A stretch of 64,000 bases of DNA, taken from the NCBI RefSeq assembly GCF_015169395.1, contig NZ_CP063458.1, positions 3,534,001 through 3,598,000 on the forward strand, given 5' to 3'. Below, piece after piece: positions 27,176-36,261 of this stretch. The first letter of the stretch is position 1. Each line of letters begins with the position of its first letter. This stretch comes from Humisphaera borealis (lineage in GTDB: Bacteria; Planctomycetota; Phycisphaerae; Tepidisphaerales; Tepidisphaeraceae). A model generated the notes under the pieces. It made no database searches, was not told the origin of the DNA, and worked only from the letters and a program-made list of their open reading frames with translations. Made by a program: the position numbers and the translations under genes.

Positions 27176-27421
27176 ATGAAAGGGGCATTCCGCTGGATCG
27201 ACTGGAACGTTGAGCATGCCACCTCCCATGGCTGCACGGTCCGTGAGATTGAGAGGGTCGTGCTTAACAACCCGAATCGCAAGGTCGGTGATGAAAAGCG
27301 GATGACAACGGGGCGCGGCGTCGGCGGAAGGATGGTGCAGGTTGTTTTTCTGCTTGATGACGACCTCACCATATTCGTCATTCACGCGATGCCGCTGACC
27401 ACCCGGCGCCGCAGGAGTTGA
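27176..27421 (+). CDS. brnT: BrnT-family toxin
   Basis: An 81-residue protein of the BrnT/RelE-like ribonuclease toxin type: FRWIDWNVEHATSHGCTVREIERVV corresponds to the FxWDxxKxxxNxxKHGV start of the family, and FVIHAMPLTTRRRRS to its C-terminal A/PxTRRERR block. It would cleave mRNA when unbound. The antitoxin gene starts 4 bp after its stop codon, in the toxin-first order known for BrnT/BrnA. The sequence is divergent, so activity is inferred from family and context. Confidence 0.75.
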   Translation: MKGAFRWIDWNVEHATSHGCTVREIERVVLNNPNRKVGDEKRMTTGRGVGGRMVQVVFLLDDDLTIFVIHAMPLTTRRRRS

Positions 27422-27424
27422 GAC

Positions 27425-27748
27425 ATGGCAAAGAAGACAAAACAGAGTCCCGTCGAGGCATTCCTGTCACTGTCCGATGCGCAGAAGGAACAGGTTTGGG
27501 AGTCGTTCAATCGCGAGATACCCCTCTCCGAAACCCAACCACTGACCGCCGATGAAACAGCACAATGGAAGCAGGTCGTCGCCAAGGCCAGGCGTGGAAG
27601 GGGTCGACCGAAGATTGGCGGCGGGGCGCAGCGCGTTCAGGTCACCGTCGAGCGGAAGCTCCTGGCACGTGCCGACGCGTACGCCGAATCAAAAGGCCTG
27701 TCGCGAGCCCAGTTGATTTCCATGGGGCTCCGAAAGCTCGTCGGATAG
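27425..27748 (+). CDS. Antitoxin with ribbon-helix-helix-like C-terminus
   Basis: A 107-residue partner of the BrnT-like toxin. The C-terminus RVQVTVERKLLARADAYAESKGLSRAQLISMGLRKLVG has the beta-strand plus two-helix pattern of an Arc/MetJ/CopG-type ribbon-helix-helix. The middle stretch KARRGRGRPKIGGG is basic and flexible, resembling an AT-hook. The N-terminal part (SPVEAFLSLSDAQKEQVWESFNREI) is presumably toxin-binding. In BrnA-type antitoxins the dimer both neutralises toxin and represses the operon. It is longer than usual BrnA by its N-terminus. Confidence 0.72.
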   Translation: MAKKTKQSPVEAFLSLSDAQKEQVWESFNREIPLSETQPLTADETAQWKQVVAKARRGRGRPKIGGGAQRVQVTVERKLLARADAYAESKGLSRAQLISMGLRKLVG

Positions 27749-27749
27749 A

Positions 27750-27799
27750 AAAACCGACGACCGCGAGAATCGACATTCATCGTCGGTCTCGCGGTCGTC
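27750..27799 (-). terminator. Intrinsic terminator for the CsbD-like gene
   Basis: A perfect 13-bp stem, GACGACCGCGAGA (27756-27768) with TCTCGCGGTCGTC (27787-27799). On the minus strand it is followed by GGTTTTTTCT. It lies 38 bp beyond the CsbD-like stop and also faces the antitoxin gene from the other side, so it may serve both. Confidence 0.75.
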
Positions 27800-27836
27800 A
27801 GTAAAGCTGTCGCGTCTTCGCGATGCTCGCTGGTTA

Positions 27837-28004
27837 TCAATCTTTGCGGCTGGCCTTGCCGACCGCTTCCTGCACCTTGCCTACTGCCTTCTGGACCTTG
27901 CCTTTGATCTGCTGGCCGGTGTCGCCTTTGATGGCGCCGACCACATCGTTGACCTTGCCCTTGACCTGTTTGGCCTTGCCGGCGGCTTCGTCTTCTCTGC
28001 CCAT
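27837..28004 (-). CDS. CsbD-like small stress protein
   Basis: A 55-residue highly charged protein, MGREDEAAGKAKQVKGKVNDV..., with the repeating KGKVxxxxGxxxGD pattern of the CsbD/YjbJ family of general-stress proteins. A ribosome site (complement of CTCCT at 28011-28015) places the start at 28004. It has its own terminator and is divergent from the DUF1549 protein gene. The molecular role of the family is not established. Confidence 0.85.
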   Translation of the reverse strand: MGREDEAAGKAKQVKGKVNDVVGAIKGDTGQQIKGKVQKAVGKVQEAVGKASRKD

Positions 28005-28139
28005 ATACGACTCCTGAAAGAGTTCGGATGTTCGGAACGACGACAGACAGGAGCGGGAGTGCGAAGTCTGTGCCGGATTCGCAAACACCCGCCGACTGGC
28101 GTCGTAGAATGAGGGGCGTCCCGGCGAAGCAGCACTGTC

Positions 28140-30848
28140 ATGCGGAATCGATGGATCGCAATCTTCTCGTCGCTCGCGGCCGGCCTTTTGTCGGCGCGGG
28201 TCGCGTCGTGGGCGGCCGACAAGCCGGCGTCAACCGCCGCGCCTGCCGTTCGTTATGACGGGCATGTCGGCCAGGACGCCTACGACTGGAAACACTGGTC
28301 GGCGTTCTGGGCGTTTCAGCCTGTTCGACGGCCGGCCGTGCCGCCAATCGCGCCCGATGGCAACACCGTGAAATCGAGCTCATCGTCGCCACGCAATGAG
28401 GTCGACGCCTTCGTCGTGGATCGCCTGCGGTCAAAAGGGCTGACCCTCGCCCCCGAGGCCGACAAGCTGACGCTGCTTCGCCGGGTGACGTTCGACCTGA
28501 TCGGCCTGCCGCCTTCCCCGGAGGAAGTCAGGGCATTTCTGGCCGACCGCTCGGGGGACGCCTACGAGAAGGTCATCGAACGCCTGCTCGCCAGCCCGCA
28601 CTATGGCGAGCGTTGGGGCCGGCACTGGCTCGATGTCGCCCGCTACACGCCCGGCCGCGTGAGCTTCCCCGCGATCAAGCACACTGCCGGCGATTCGCAC
28701 TACCGCGACTACGTGGTTCGGGCCTTCAATAACGATAAACCTTACGACCGGTTTATTACCGAGCAGCTCGCCGGCGACCTCCTGACGCCCCCCGCCGACC
28801 GGCAGGCTCATATCGATCAGATCGTCGCGCCGGCGTTTCTCTCCATCGGGTCGTGGTTCGAGATGGAGACCGACCCCAACCGGCTTCGGCTGGAGATGGT
28901 CGACGAGATGATCAACACGACGACCCGCGCCTTCATGGGTATCTCGGTCGCGTGTGCCCGCTGCCACGACCACAAGTTCGATCCGATCCCCATCCAGGAC
29001 TACTACGCGCTCGGTGGGATCTTCCGCAGCACGCGCGTCGTCGGCGAGTTTAGCGACAACTGGCGCGACGGCCGAACCCGCCAACTTCGCCCGCTGGCGC
29101 TGCCCGATCAGGTGTCGGCGAACGATGCCCTGCGCAAAGCGATCGAACGGTTGGAGGGCGAGCGGTGGTCGCTGCTCGAGCAGCGGCATCGACAGAAGCT
29201 GGCCGACTGGAAAGCGGTTGAGCCCGCTTACCGCGATGCCGCGAACATCGTTTTAGACAAATCAAAGCCATTGGTATTCCACCACGAGGCCGAAGATTTC
29301 GACGGCCAGGACAACCTGCGGATCGCCCAGCTCCAGCGCGACGGCAAAGGTGTCGAGGTCATCGAAACCCAGACCGCGACGGCGCAGTGGGTGAAATACA
29401 AGGTGGAGGTCGCCGAGGCGGCGAAGTACCGGCTGGAAGTCCTGCACAGCACCGACGACCGCACGCCGATCGACGTCGTCGTCAACGGCGAATCAGCCCG
29501 CAACGACGCCCTGGCAGTCCCCACCGGCGGGGCGGGCTTGGCTTACCAGCGGTGGGATGTCGCCGCGACGATCGACCTGCACGCCGGGCTGAACTTCCTA
29601 AGGTTGATGGCCAAAGGGGGCAACTTCCCGCGGATCGATCGGCTGCGCTACGTGAAGATCGATCCGGCGATCGAAGCCGGGATCCAAAGCGTCGCCAAAG
29701 AACAGAAGCTCGTAGCGCGCCTGCTCGAACAGTTCGTCTACTGGCCGAGCGAACCCTGGCCGACCACGGCGGGCATTGAAGCGTACCTGGACGACAAAGA
29801 CGTGGCGGCGATCGCGGCGATCGATCGACAGGTGGTCGAGCGGTCGGGGCAGATCAAGCCCTATCCGCTGGCCGTCGCGGTGACCGATCAGCCGTCGCCG
29901 GTCGATCTGCCGGTGTACCTGCGCGGGCAGACGTATCGAGAGAGTGCATACCTTGTGCCGCGCGGCGTGCCGAGATTTCTGGACCACGCCCTGCCCCGCC
30001 CCGAGATCGCCGCCGGGCAGAGCGGGCGGCTGGAGCTGGCACACTGGCTGACCGACCCGCGCCACCCGCTGACGTCGCGGGTGATGGTCAATCGCATCTG
30101 GGCGTGGCACTTCGGCAAAGGGCTGGTCGATTCGCCGAGCGACTTCGGATCGCGCGGATCGACGCCAACCCATCCCGAGCTGCTCGACTGGCTCGCGGCG
30201 ACATTCATGGAAAAGGGCTGGAGCATCAAGCAGATGCACCGGCTGATCCTGTTGAGTGCGACCTATCGGCAGTCTTCGCAATCGCAGGCGACGGATCAGG
30301 TCGATCCCGACAACAAGCTGCTGTCGCACTTCCCCCGGCGTCGGCTCGAAGCCGAGGCGCTGTACGACACGATGCTGGCCAGCATCAATACGCTGGTCCG
30401 CCAGCCGTCGGGCCAGCCGTTGGAGTTTGCAAAAAGCAGCAACCGTGCGATGTACACGCTGACGACGAGCCGGTCGCCGCCGGGGCTGGGGGTTGATGTG
30501 CGGAAGATGCTGACGCTGTTCGACGTCGAGATGGAAGGTCAGCCGATCGGTAGTCGTCCGACGTCGGCGACGCCGGCACAGAGTCTGTTCTGGCTCAACA
30601 GCCCTCTGGTGAAGTACTTCGCCGACCGCTTCGCCGAGCGGCTGCTGAAGATGGACAAGTTGACCGACGCGAAGCGAGTGGAGATGGCGTACAGCCTGGC
30701 GATCGGCCGTCCGCCGGACAAGGCGATCGCCGGGCCATTGCTGGCGTTTGTGCAGCAGGCCGAGGCCGACGGCAACACTCGGCAGGAGGCGTGGTCGCGG
30801 CTGTGTCAGGCGCTCTATGCTTCGACGGAGTTTCGGTATGTGAATTAG
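28140..30848 (+). CDS. DUF1549/DUF1553 planctomycete secreted protein with CBM-like insert
   Basis: A 902-residue exported protein (signal peptide in the first about 25 residues). DUF1549/PSCyt2 covers about 85-290: NEVDAFVVDRLRSKGL, LLRRVTFDLIGLPPSPEEV, PHYGERWGRHWLDVARY, CARCHDHKFDPI (a CxxCH haem-like motif). A middle segment (about 375-510; FHHEAEDFDGQDN...LRYVKI) resembles a carbohydrate-binding CBM6-like domain. DUF1553/PSD1 covers about 620-895: WLTDPRHPLTSRVMVNRIWAWHFGKGLV, FGSRGSTPTHPELLDWLA. The paired DUF1501 gene follows. The family is abundant in planctomycetes and of unproven function, with polysaccharide or sulfated-glycan processing often proposed. Confidence 0.92.
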   Translation: MRNRWIAIFSSLAAGLLSARVASWAADKPASTAAPAVRYDGHVGQDAYDWKHWSAFWAFQPVRRPAVPPIAPDGNTVKSSSSSPRNEVDAFVVDRLRSKGLTLAPEADKLTLLRRVTFDLIGLPPSPEEVRAFLADRSGDAYEKVIERLLASPHYGERWGRHWLDVARYTPGRVSFPAIKHTAGDSHYRDYVVRAFNNDKPYDRFITEQLAGDLLTPPADRQAHIDQIVAPAFLSIGSWFEMETDPNRLRLEMVDEMINTTTRAFMGISVACARCHDHKFDPIPIQDYYALGGIFRSTRVVGEFSDNWRDGRTRQLRPLALPDQVSANDALRKAIERLEGERWSLLEQRHRQKLADWKAVEPAYRDAANIVLDKSKPLVFHHEAEDFDGQDNLRIAQLQRDGKGVEVIETQTATAQWVKYKVEVAEAAKYRLEVLHSTDDRTPIDVVVNGESARNDALAVPTGGAGLAYQRWDVAATIDLHAGLNFLRLMAKGGNFPRIDRLRYVKIDPAIEAGIQSVAKEQKLVARLLEQFVYWPSEPWPTTAGIEAYLDDKDVAAIAAIDRQVVERSGQIKPYPLAVAVTDQPSPVDLPVYLRGQTYRESAYLVPRGVPRFLDHALPRPEIAAGQSGRLELAHWLTDPRHPLTSRVMVNRIWAWHFGKGLVDSPSDFGSRGSTPTHPELLDWLAATFMEKGWSIKQMHRLILLSATYRQSSQSQATDQVDPDNKLLSHFPRRRLEAEALYDTMLASINTLVRQPSGQPLEFAKSSNRAMYTLTTSRSPPGLGVDVRKMLTLFDVEMEGQPIGSRPTSATPAQSLFWLNSPLVKYFADRFAERLLKMDKLTDAKRVEMAYSLAIGRPPDKAIAGPLLAFVQQAEADGNTRQEAWSRLCQALYASTEFRYVN

Positions 30849-30869
30849 CATCTGCCGCAATAGCCAACG

Positions 30870-30967
30870 CCGGGTGCCATGGGCTGTCGTACTCGTCTGC
30901 CCGTGGCGGTGTTCAGGCAGTGACGCGTTGCCACGGGCAGCGGAGTACCGCAGCCCATGGCACCCGG
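30870..30967. repeat. Inverted repeat, GGTGCCA(C/T)GGG family (diverged copy)
   Basis: 38-bp arms at 30870-30907 and 30930-30967 match at 34 of 38 positions. The outer ends (GGGTGCCATGGGCTG) and the central GAGTACC tract relate it to the copies at 8070 and 32505. It lies between the two paired planctomycete genes. Confidence 0.8.
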
Positions 30968-31015
30968 AGCCACAGTTTTGAGACGGAAACCTGGCGGCCG
31001 TGCCCGCCCTACAAG

Positions 31016-32479
31016 ATGACTTACTTCCGTAACAACCTCTCCCGTCGCGATCTACTCCGCCGCAGCACGCTCGGCTTCGGCGGGCTGGCGGCGCTCGACC
31101 TGTTGTCGCGGTCATCACTCGGTGAGTCATCACCGGGCGGGTCGTCGTTCGGCGCGTCGCCATTGGCGCCCAAGGCAGCGCACTTTCCGGCGCGGGCCAA
31201 GCGCGTCATCTACATCTTCCTCGACGGCGGGCTCTCGCAGATCGATTCCTACGACTACAAGTCGCGCCTTCAAACCGACGACGGCAAGCCTCTGCCGGCG
31301 AGCATCGCCAAGCCGAAGTTCTCGTTCGCCCCGACCGGCGCGCTGCTCCGCAGCCCGTTCGACTGGAAGCAGCAAGGCAACAGCGGGGCCTGGGCGAGCG
31401 ACCTGTTCCCGGCGATCAACAAGCAGATCGACAACCTGTGCTTCATCAAGTCGCTCCACCACGACAACGAAGACCACATCACCGCCAAGAAGATGATCTT
31501 CACCGGCTCCGGGCGCGAGGTGCGGCCCAACGCCGGCTCGTGGGCGGCGTACGGGCTGGGCACCGAGAACCAAAGCCTGCCGGCGTTCATTGAGATCATG
31601 CCCGGCGTGCCCAAGCCGTCGTCGCCAGCGTTCTTGCCGAGCACCTACGGCCCGACCGCGATCGGCCGAACCACCGCCGACAGCCGCGACCGCACCTGGG
31701 ACAACCTGGCCGTGGTCCGCGGGGCCAACCTCGATCGAAAGGTGCGACAGCTCGACCTGATTCGCGCGCTCAATGCCAATCACGCCGACCGCACCGGGGT
31801 CGATCACGCGATCGAATCCGAGATTCAGAACATGGAGCTGGCGTTCCGGATGCAGACCGCCGCGCCGGACCTGCTGTCGCTCAACGGCGAATCGGACGAC
31901 ACGCGCAAGCTGTACGGCATCGGCGAGCCAGTGACCGACGACTTCGGTCGTGCCTGCATCCTCGCCCGCCGGTTTGCCGAGCAGGGCGTGCGGTGGATTA
32001 CCGTCAACCATTCGACGATGGCGTTCGGCAATCTGTGGGACCAGCACAAAGACCTCTATCACGGCCACAAGAAGAACGCCGAGGCGGTCGATGTGCCCAT
32101 CGCCGGGTTGCTGCAGGATCTGCGGCAGCGCGGCATGCTCGATGACACGCTGGTGATGTGCGGCAGCGAGTTCGGGCGAACGCCCGTCTTCGAATACCAG
32201 GACGGCGGCGACGGCCGCCTGCGCAACGGCCGCGATCACAACCCCCACGGCTTTACGATGTGGTTCGCCGGCGCCGGCGTCAAACCCGGCTACAGCCACG
32301 GCGCGACCGACGACTACGGGTTCTACGCGGTGCAGGACAAGGTCCACGTTCACGACCTGCACGCGACGGTCCTGCACCTGATGGGCATCGATCACGAACG
32401 GCTGACGTACCGCTATGGCGGGAGGGACTTCCGGCTGACCGACGTCAGCGGCGAGGTGGTTCGGCAGATCCTGGCGTGA
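31016..32479 (+). CDS. DUF1501 domain protein with twin-arginine signal
   Basis: A 487-residue exported protein. The N-terminus MTYFRNNLSRRDLLRRSTLGFGG carries the Tat motif SRRDLL before a hydrophobic stretch. DUF1501 features are AKRVIYIFLDGGLSQID (alkaline-phosphatase-superfamily metal Asp), KQIDNLCFIKSLHHDNEDH, GSWAAYGLGTENQSLPAFI, FGRTP and HNPHGFTMWFAGAGVKPG. ATG 31016 is preferred; the frame is open far upstream through the repeat. This family is almost always encoded beside DUF1549/1553 proteins, as here. It is a likely client of TatA/TatC encoded at 5.7-7.1 kb. Confidence 0.92.
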   Translation: MTYFRNNLSRRDLLRRSTLGFGGLAALDLLSRSSLGESSPGGSSFGASPLAPKAAHFPARAKRVIYIFLDGGLSQIDSYDYKSRLQTDDGKPLPASIAKPKFSFAPTGALLRSPFDWKQQGNSGAWASDLFPAINKQIDNLCFIKSLHHDNEDHITAKKMIFTGSGREVRPNAGSWAAYGLGTENQSLPAFIEIMPGVPKPSSPAFLPSTYGPTAIGRTTADSRDRTWDNLAVVRGANLDRKVRQLDLIRALNANHADRTGVDHAIESEIQNMELAFRMQTAAPDLLSLNGESDDTRKLYGIGEPVTDDFGRACILARRFAEQGVRWITVNHSTMAFGNLWDQHKDLYHGHKKNAEAVDVPIAGLLQDLRQRGMLDDTLVMCGSEFGRTPVFEYQDGGDGRLRNGRDHNPHGFTMWFAGAGVKPGYSHGATDDYGFYAVQDKVHVHDLHATVLHLMGIDHERLTYRYGGRDFRLTDVSGEVVRQILA

Positions 32480-32504
32480 GACGCGACGTCGCGAACAACA
32501 GCTT

Positions 32505-32594
32505 TGGTGCCACGGGTCGGCGGTACTCCGCAGACCCGTGCACGAGTTGGGCCGTCAGCACGGGTCTCCGGAGTACCGGCGACCCGTGGCACCA
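32505..32594. repeat. Inverted repeat, GGTGCCACGGGTCGGC family (copy 2), convergent gap
   Basis: 36-bp arms at 32505-32540 and 32559-32594. The arms are the same sequence as in the 8070-8157 copy; only the spacer differs (18 versus 16 nt). It lies between the DUF1501 gene and the convergent ligase gene. Confidence 0.88.
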
Positions 32595-32606
32595 GATTGG
32601 TAACGT

Positions 32607-34928
32607 TTACCGTCGTCCGCGGAGCTTCATGATCTTCTGGTTGATGTCGGCGACCTGTGCTTCGGAGAGCCGCTTCTTCTCTTCCTTCGTCAGCCGGTCG
32701 TTCAGTTCGAGCACCTTTTCCAACTGCTCGGCGGCCTCGCGGGGGAGGGTGAGCTTCTCCAGCACGTCGGCGTAGCGGATGCGGTTCTCGCGGTTGTTCG
32801 GGTCGAGCTTGATCGCGGCGGCGTAGTCGTCGGCGGCGAGCTTGTCGGCGGCAGGCCTGAGCGTGCGAGCCAACTCCGCACGGGCGACGCGGTAGCCGGC
32901 GTCGAGCGGGCTGGCCGCAATCGCCAGGTCGAGCATCGCCTTGCTGCGAGCCGGGTCGCCGGCCCAACGCCAGGCCGTCGCGGCGCGGTACGCGTAGTCG
33001 CCGTTGGCGATGGAATTCTGGAACGCCGACTCATACCCCTTGGCGGCGACGGCGGGGACGTTTTTGCGGAACGAGGCATCGGCCTCGGCGGCGACACTTT
33101 CGCTGGAAACGACGGGGATCACCAGCGCGACCGCCCCGATGAGCCAGGCCGCGCTGCCGATGGCTAGTGCGATGCGTGCGGCGCGCCGGCCCTGGTTGCG
33201 AGCGGGCGCCTGATCCGCGAGCGAGGGTTCTCGTACGAGCGACGTTTCGCGTCCCAGCGCCGCCCCGAGGAGCAGCGCCATCATGAACATCGGCCCGAAC
33301 TCGAACATCGCGAAGTCGATCAGGTTGTGGACGAAGAACATGCCGACGCCCACGACGAGCCCGACGCGGATCAGCGCCGCCGGATCGGCATCCAGCCGCA
33401 GTGCCGATTCCCGGCCTTCGCGGACGATCGTCAGCCAGGCAAACGAAGCGACCACCAGCGCCGCCAGCAGGTAACCGCATACGCGGAATCCTTCGAACAG
33501 AGCGTAGCCGCTGTCTTGCGAAAGGTCGGTCGCGGCAAAGAAGTTCAGGACGAATCCGAACGCGATCGCGGCCGCCGCTCCGGCAAACCGGTCGAGCGGG
33601 AGAGTCGCCGGACCAGGGGCGATCGCCCGCGACGATGCCGGCGCGTTGGTGTCGTCGCGCTCTTCGCTGATGGCGCCGGCGGGCCGGCTGAGGCTCCACC
33701 AGATGAGCGCCATCCACCCGGCGGCCAGGATCGCGCCGACGGTTCCCAGTTCGGTCGCGAAACGAACGAAGAAGTTGTGAGGGTCTTTAATCTCCTCGGT
33801 CGCCTCCGGCAGCCGGACGCCCAGGTAGTGCGCCCCGAAGTTCTCCCAGCCCACGCCCAGCAGCGGATGCAGTTTCCAGACTTCGAACGAGCCCACCCAG
33901 TACCGCCAGCGGAAGTTCAGACTGTCGTGGAAGAGCGTGCCGCGGGACGCACCGTAGCCGACCACGAATGCAGTGACGCCGAGGACCGCCAGCACGCCGA
34001 GCAAGTACAGGAGTGTCGCCCGGCGGCGGAGCGCGCTGCCCAGCGCGATCGTCAACGCCAGCAGCACAACGCCGAGTACCGCGGTGAGATAGCCCGTGCG
34101 GCTCTGCGTCAGTGGCAGCACGGCAGCGGTGACGAGCAGGACCAGCAGCATCGCGCCGGCCGAGATCAGCCGGCCGTTACGGACGAGCTGCGCCGCCGTG
34201 CCGAGCGTGACCAGGCCGAGCAGCACGAGCATCGCCGCGTAGGTGTTTGGCGAGGCGCTGAAGCCCATCAGTTCGCCGCGAAGGACCTTGTTCTCGAACT
34301 GGATGTATTCGAAGGTGCCGGGCTGGATGTTGCGCGAGGCCAGGATCTGATCGCGGTTCTTGTCCCACTCTTCCTTGAGCGCCGGGCGCTCGACGAACTG
34401 AAACCAGAGGCCGTGGATCAGAAGCACCGCGAGCATGCCCGCGGCAAAGCCGGCGACGACACGCGTATGAGCGGGCGTGCGGCAAATCTGCGCCACCGCC
34501 CAGAGCACCCCAGCCGCTGACAGCAGGTGCACGCTGGAGATGATCGCCGCGAACCGGTCGCTCGCCCAGGCGGTGCTGGCCACGGCCCAGGCGGCGAGGG
34601 CGACGAACGCCACTGCCGACCAGGCGGCGCGGAGCGTGAACGAAGGGTCTACCCATCGCCGCAGCAGCACCAGCAGCGGGCAAAGACCGGCGAGCAGGTC
34701 GAGCAGCAGCCCGCTCGAAGGTCCGGGGCCGGCGGGGACGGCCGGTGCGTTCGGGTAGACCTGCACGACCGACCGGATCGATTCGGTCATCATCAGCCGC
34801 GCCGCGACAACGGCGATCGCCAGTCCCAGCGCCACGCGGGTGAGCCAGACAGCCGTGGGCGCGGCGTGAATCGGCCCGGCTTGCGAGCCGGGCGAGGCGT
34901 AGTCATGGGTGCGGGATCGTTTGCTCAT
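32607..34928 (-). CDS. O-antigen ligase-like membrane protein with C-terminal TPR
   Basis: A 773-residue protein. About 12 hydrophobic segments include the Wzy_C/O-antigen-ligase block (about 280-430) with TQSRTGYLTA and the extracytoplasmic HPLLGVGWENFGAHYLG...DPHNFF. Further spans follow, then a soluble C-terminus (about 620-770) with TPR-like helices (NGDYAYRAATAWRWAGDPARSK..., AAIKLDPNNRENRIRYADVLEKL). It would transfer or polymerise surface glycan on the outer face of the inner membrane. ATG 34928 overlaps the stop of the upstream WecA-like gene (ATGA), indicating translational coupling. Confidence 0.85.
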   Translation of the reverse strand: MSKRSRTHDYASPGSQAGPIHAAPTAVWLTRVALGLAIAVVAARLMMTESIRSVVQVYPNAPAVPAGPGPSSGLLLDLLAGLCPLLVLLRRWVDPSFTLRAAWSAVAFVALAAWAVASTAWASDRFAAIISSVHLLSAAGVLWAVAQICRTPAHTRVVAGFAAGMLAVLLIHGLWFQFVERPALKEEWDKNRDQILASRNIQPGTFEYIQFENKVLRGELMGFSASPNTYAAMLVLLGLVTLGTAAQLVRNGRLISAGAMLLVLLVTAAVLPLTQSRTGYLTAVLGVVLLALTIALGSALRRRATLLYLLGVLAVLGVTAFVVGYGASRGTLFHDSLNFRWRYWVGSFEVWKLHPLLGVGWENFGAHYLGVRLPEATEEIKDPHNFFVRFATELGTVGAILAAGWMALIWWSLSRPAGAISEERDDTNAPASSRAIAPGPATLPLDRFAGAAAAIAFGFVLNFFAATDLSQDSGYALFEGFRVCGYLLAALVVASFAWLTIVREGRESALRLDADPAALIRVGLVVGVGMFFVHNLIDFAMFEFGPMFMMALLLGAALGRETSLVREPSLADQAPARNQGRRAARIALAIGSAAWLIGAVALVIPVVSSESVAAEADASFRKNVPAVAAKGYESAFQNSIANGDYAYRAATAWRWAGDPARSKAMLDLAIAASPLDAGYRVARAELARTLRPAADKLAADDYAAAIKLDPNNRENRIRYADVLEKLTLPREAAEQLEKVLELNDRLTKEEKKRLSEAQVADINQKIMKLRGRR

Positions 34929-36055
34929 GCGTCTTCCCGTGGCAGCGGGTGCTGCTCCAGCAGCATCACCACCCCGAGGATCAGGAAAGTCTGTGCGAAG
35001 ACGAGGAACGCCGCCAGTGGCGATGTCACGTGCGGGAGGATGATTGCCGCCACGCTCGTGGTCGCCGTCAAAAGCCAGATGCACAGGACAGCCGTCCGCT
35101 TGCTCATCCCGCGCCGCACCAGTCGATGGCTGAAGTGATTGGTATCGCCGACGAACGGACTCTTGCCCGCCCGCAGCCGAATCAGGCTCACCACCACCAG
35201 GTCGTAGAGTGGCACCGCCAGCACGATGACCGGCGCAAAGACAGCGTACCAGCCGGCGCCAAAGTCCTGGTTGGCAGGAAGGTAGGTGGTCCGCACCGTC
35301 AGCACGCCCAGGACAAATCCGACGACCAGGCTCCCGCTGTCGCCCATGAAGATACTGGCCGGCGGAAAGTTAAAGCAGAGAAACCCGATCAGCGCGCCAA
35401 GCAGCAAGGCCAGCGCCGCTGCGACGAACCATTGCCCGATCGAGAGTGCGGTGATGAGAAACGAGGTGGTGCAGACCGCGGCGATCCCCGCCGACAGGCC
35501 GTCCATGTTGTCCAGGAAATTGAAGGCGTTGGTGATGGCGGTAATCCAGAGGACCGACACGCCGATCGCGAGGACGCCGTTCGCGCCCAGACGGTCGTCA
35601 AACGCCGTCAGCGACCAGAACTGTTTGAACGGGATGACCACCGCGGCGGCAGCGGCGAGCTGGACGACGAGCTTGAGGTAAGGGCCCAGCGCCTTGCGGT
35701 CGTCGATCAGTCCCATGACGTGCAGAAGGGTCATCGCGCCCAGGAGCGACAACGTCGGCGCGGTGGCCAGGTTGCGCGCCCCGCCGATGTACGCCGTCCA
35801 GAGTTCCGGCGGGATGCCGAGCATCGGCGAAGCCGGGTCGAGCAGACGAACGCCAATAAGAACGCCGAGCATGGGCCCCGCGAAAGCGAGGTAAATCGCC
35901 ACCCCGCCGCCCAGCGGGGTGGGAGCCTTATGAACTTTCCGGTGGCCGGGCTTATCGACGAAGTTGAGCTTCGGCGCGATGCGCTTCATCGCGCCGGTAA
36001 CCAGCAACGCGATCGAGAAACTGAGCAGTCCGAGGATAAGCGCGGCGAACACCAT
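34925..36055 (-). CDS. WecA/TagO-like polyprenyl-phosphate sugar-1-phosphate transferase
   Basis: A 376-residue, about 11-span member of the MraY/WecA family, which starts glycan chains by moving HexNAc-1-phosphate from a UDP-sugar to undecaprenyl phosphate. Motifs: DKPGHRKVHKAPTPLGGG, MGLIDDRKALGP (Mg-binding DD), NAFNFLDNMDGLSAG, FMGDSGSLVVGF and NHFSHRLVRRGMSKR (the WecA-branch HxxH-like loop, unlike MraY). Its TGA overlaps the start of the ligase-like gene. Together they suggest an O-antigen or exopolysaccharide initiation/polymerisation pair. Confidence 0.92.
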   Translation of the reverse strand: MVFAALILGLLSFSIALLVTGAMKRIAPKLNFVDKPGHRKVHKAPTPLGGGVAIYLAFAGPMLGVLIGVRLLDPASPMLGIPPELWTAYIGGARNLATAPTLSLLGAMTLLHVMGLIDDRKALGPYLKLVVQLAAAAAVVIPFKQFWSLTAFDDRLGANGVLAIGVSVLWITAITNAFNFLDNMDGLSAGIAAVCTTSFLITALSIGQWFVAAALALLLGALIGFLCFNFPPASIFMGDSGSLVVGFVLGVLTVRTTYLPANQDFGAGWYAVFAPVIVLAVPLYDLVVVSLIRLRAGKSPFVGDTNHFSHRLVRRGMSKRTAVLCIWLLTATTSVAAIILPHVTSPLAAFLVFAQTFLILGVVMLLEQHPLPREDA

Positions 36056-36261
36056 GGGTTGCGGGGATTGTGGCGAAAATTAGCCGGATCGCGAGTGACC
36101 CCGGGGGATCGAAGTCGCGATCCCCGTCCCCAACCGTGATGCGGCGGCGGATTGTGGGAAACCAATCGCCGGCGATGACGTCTGACTACGGATAATGAAT
36201 GTTGTCACGCGCGAGTGAACCGATTCCAATACTTGCTCACTCACGCGGAAGGAGCTCACCC

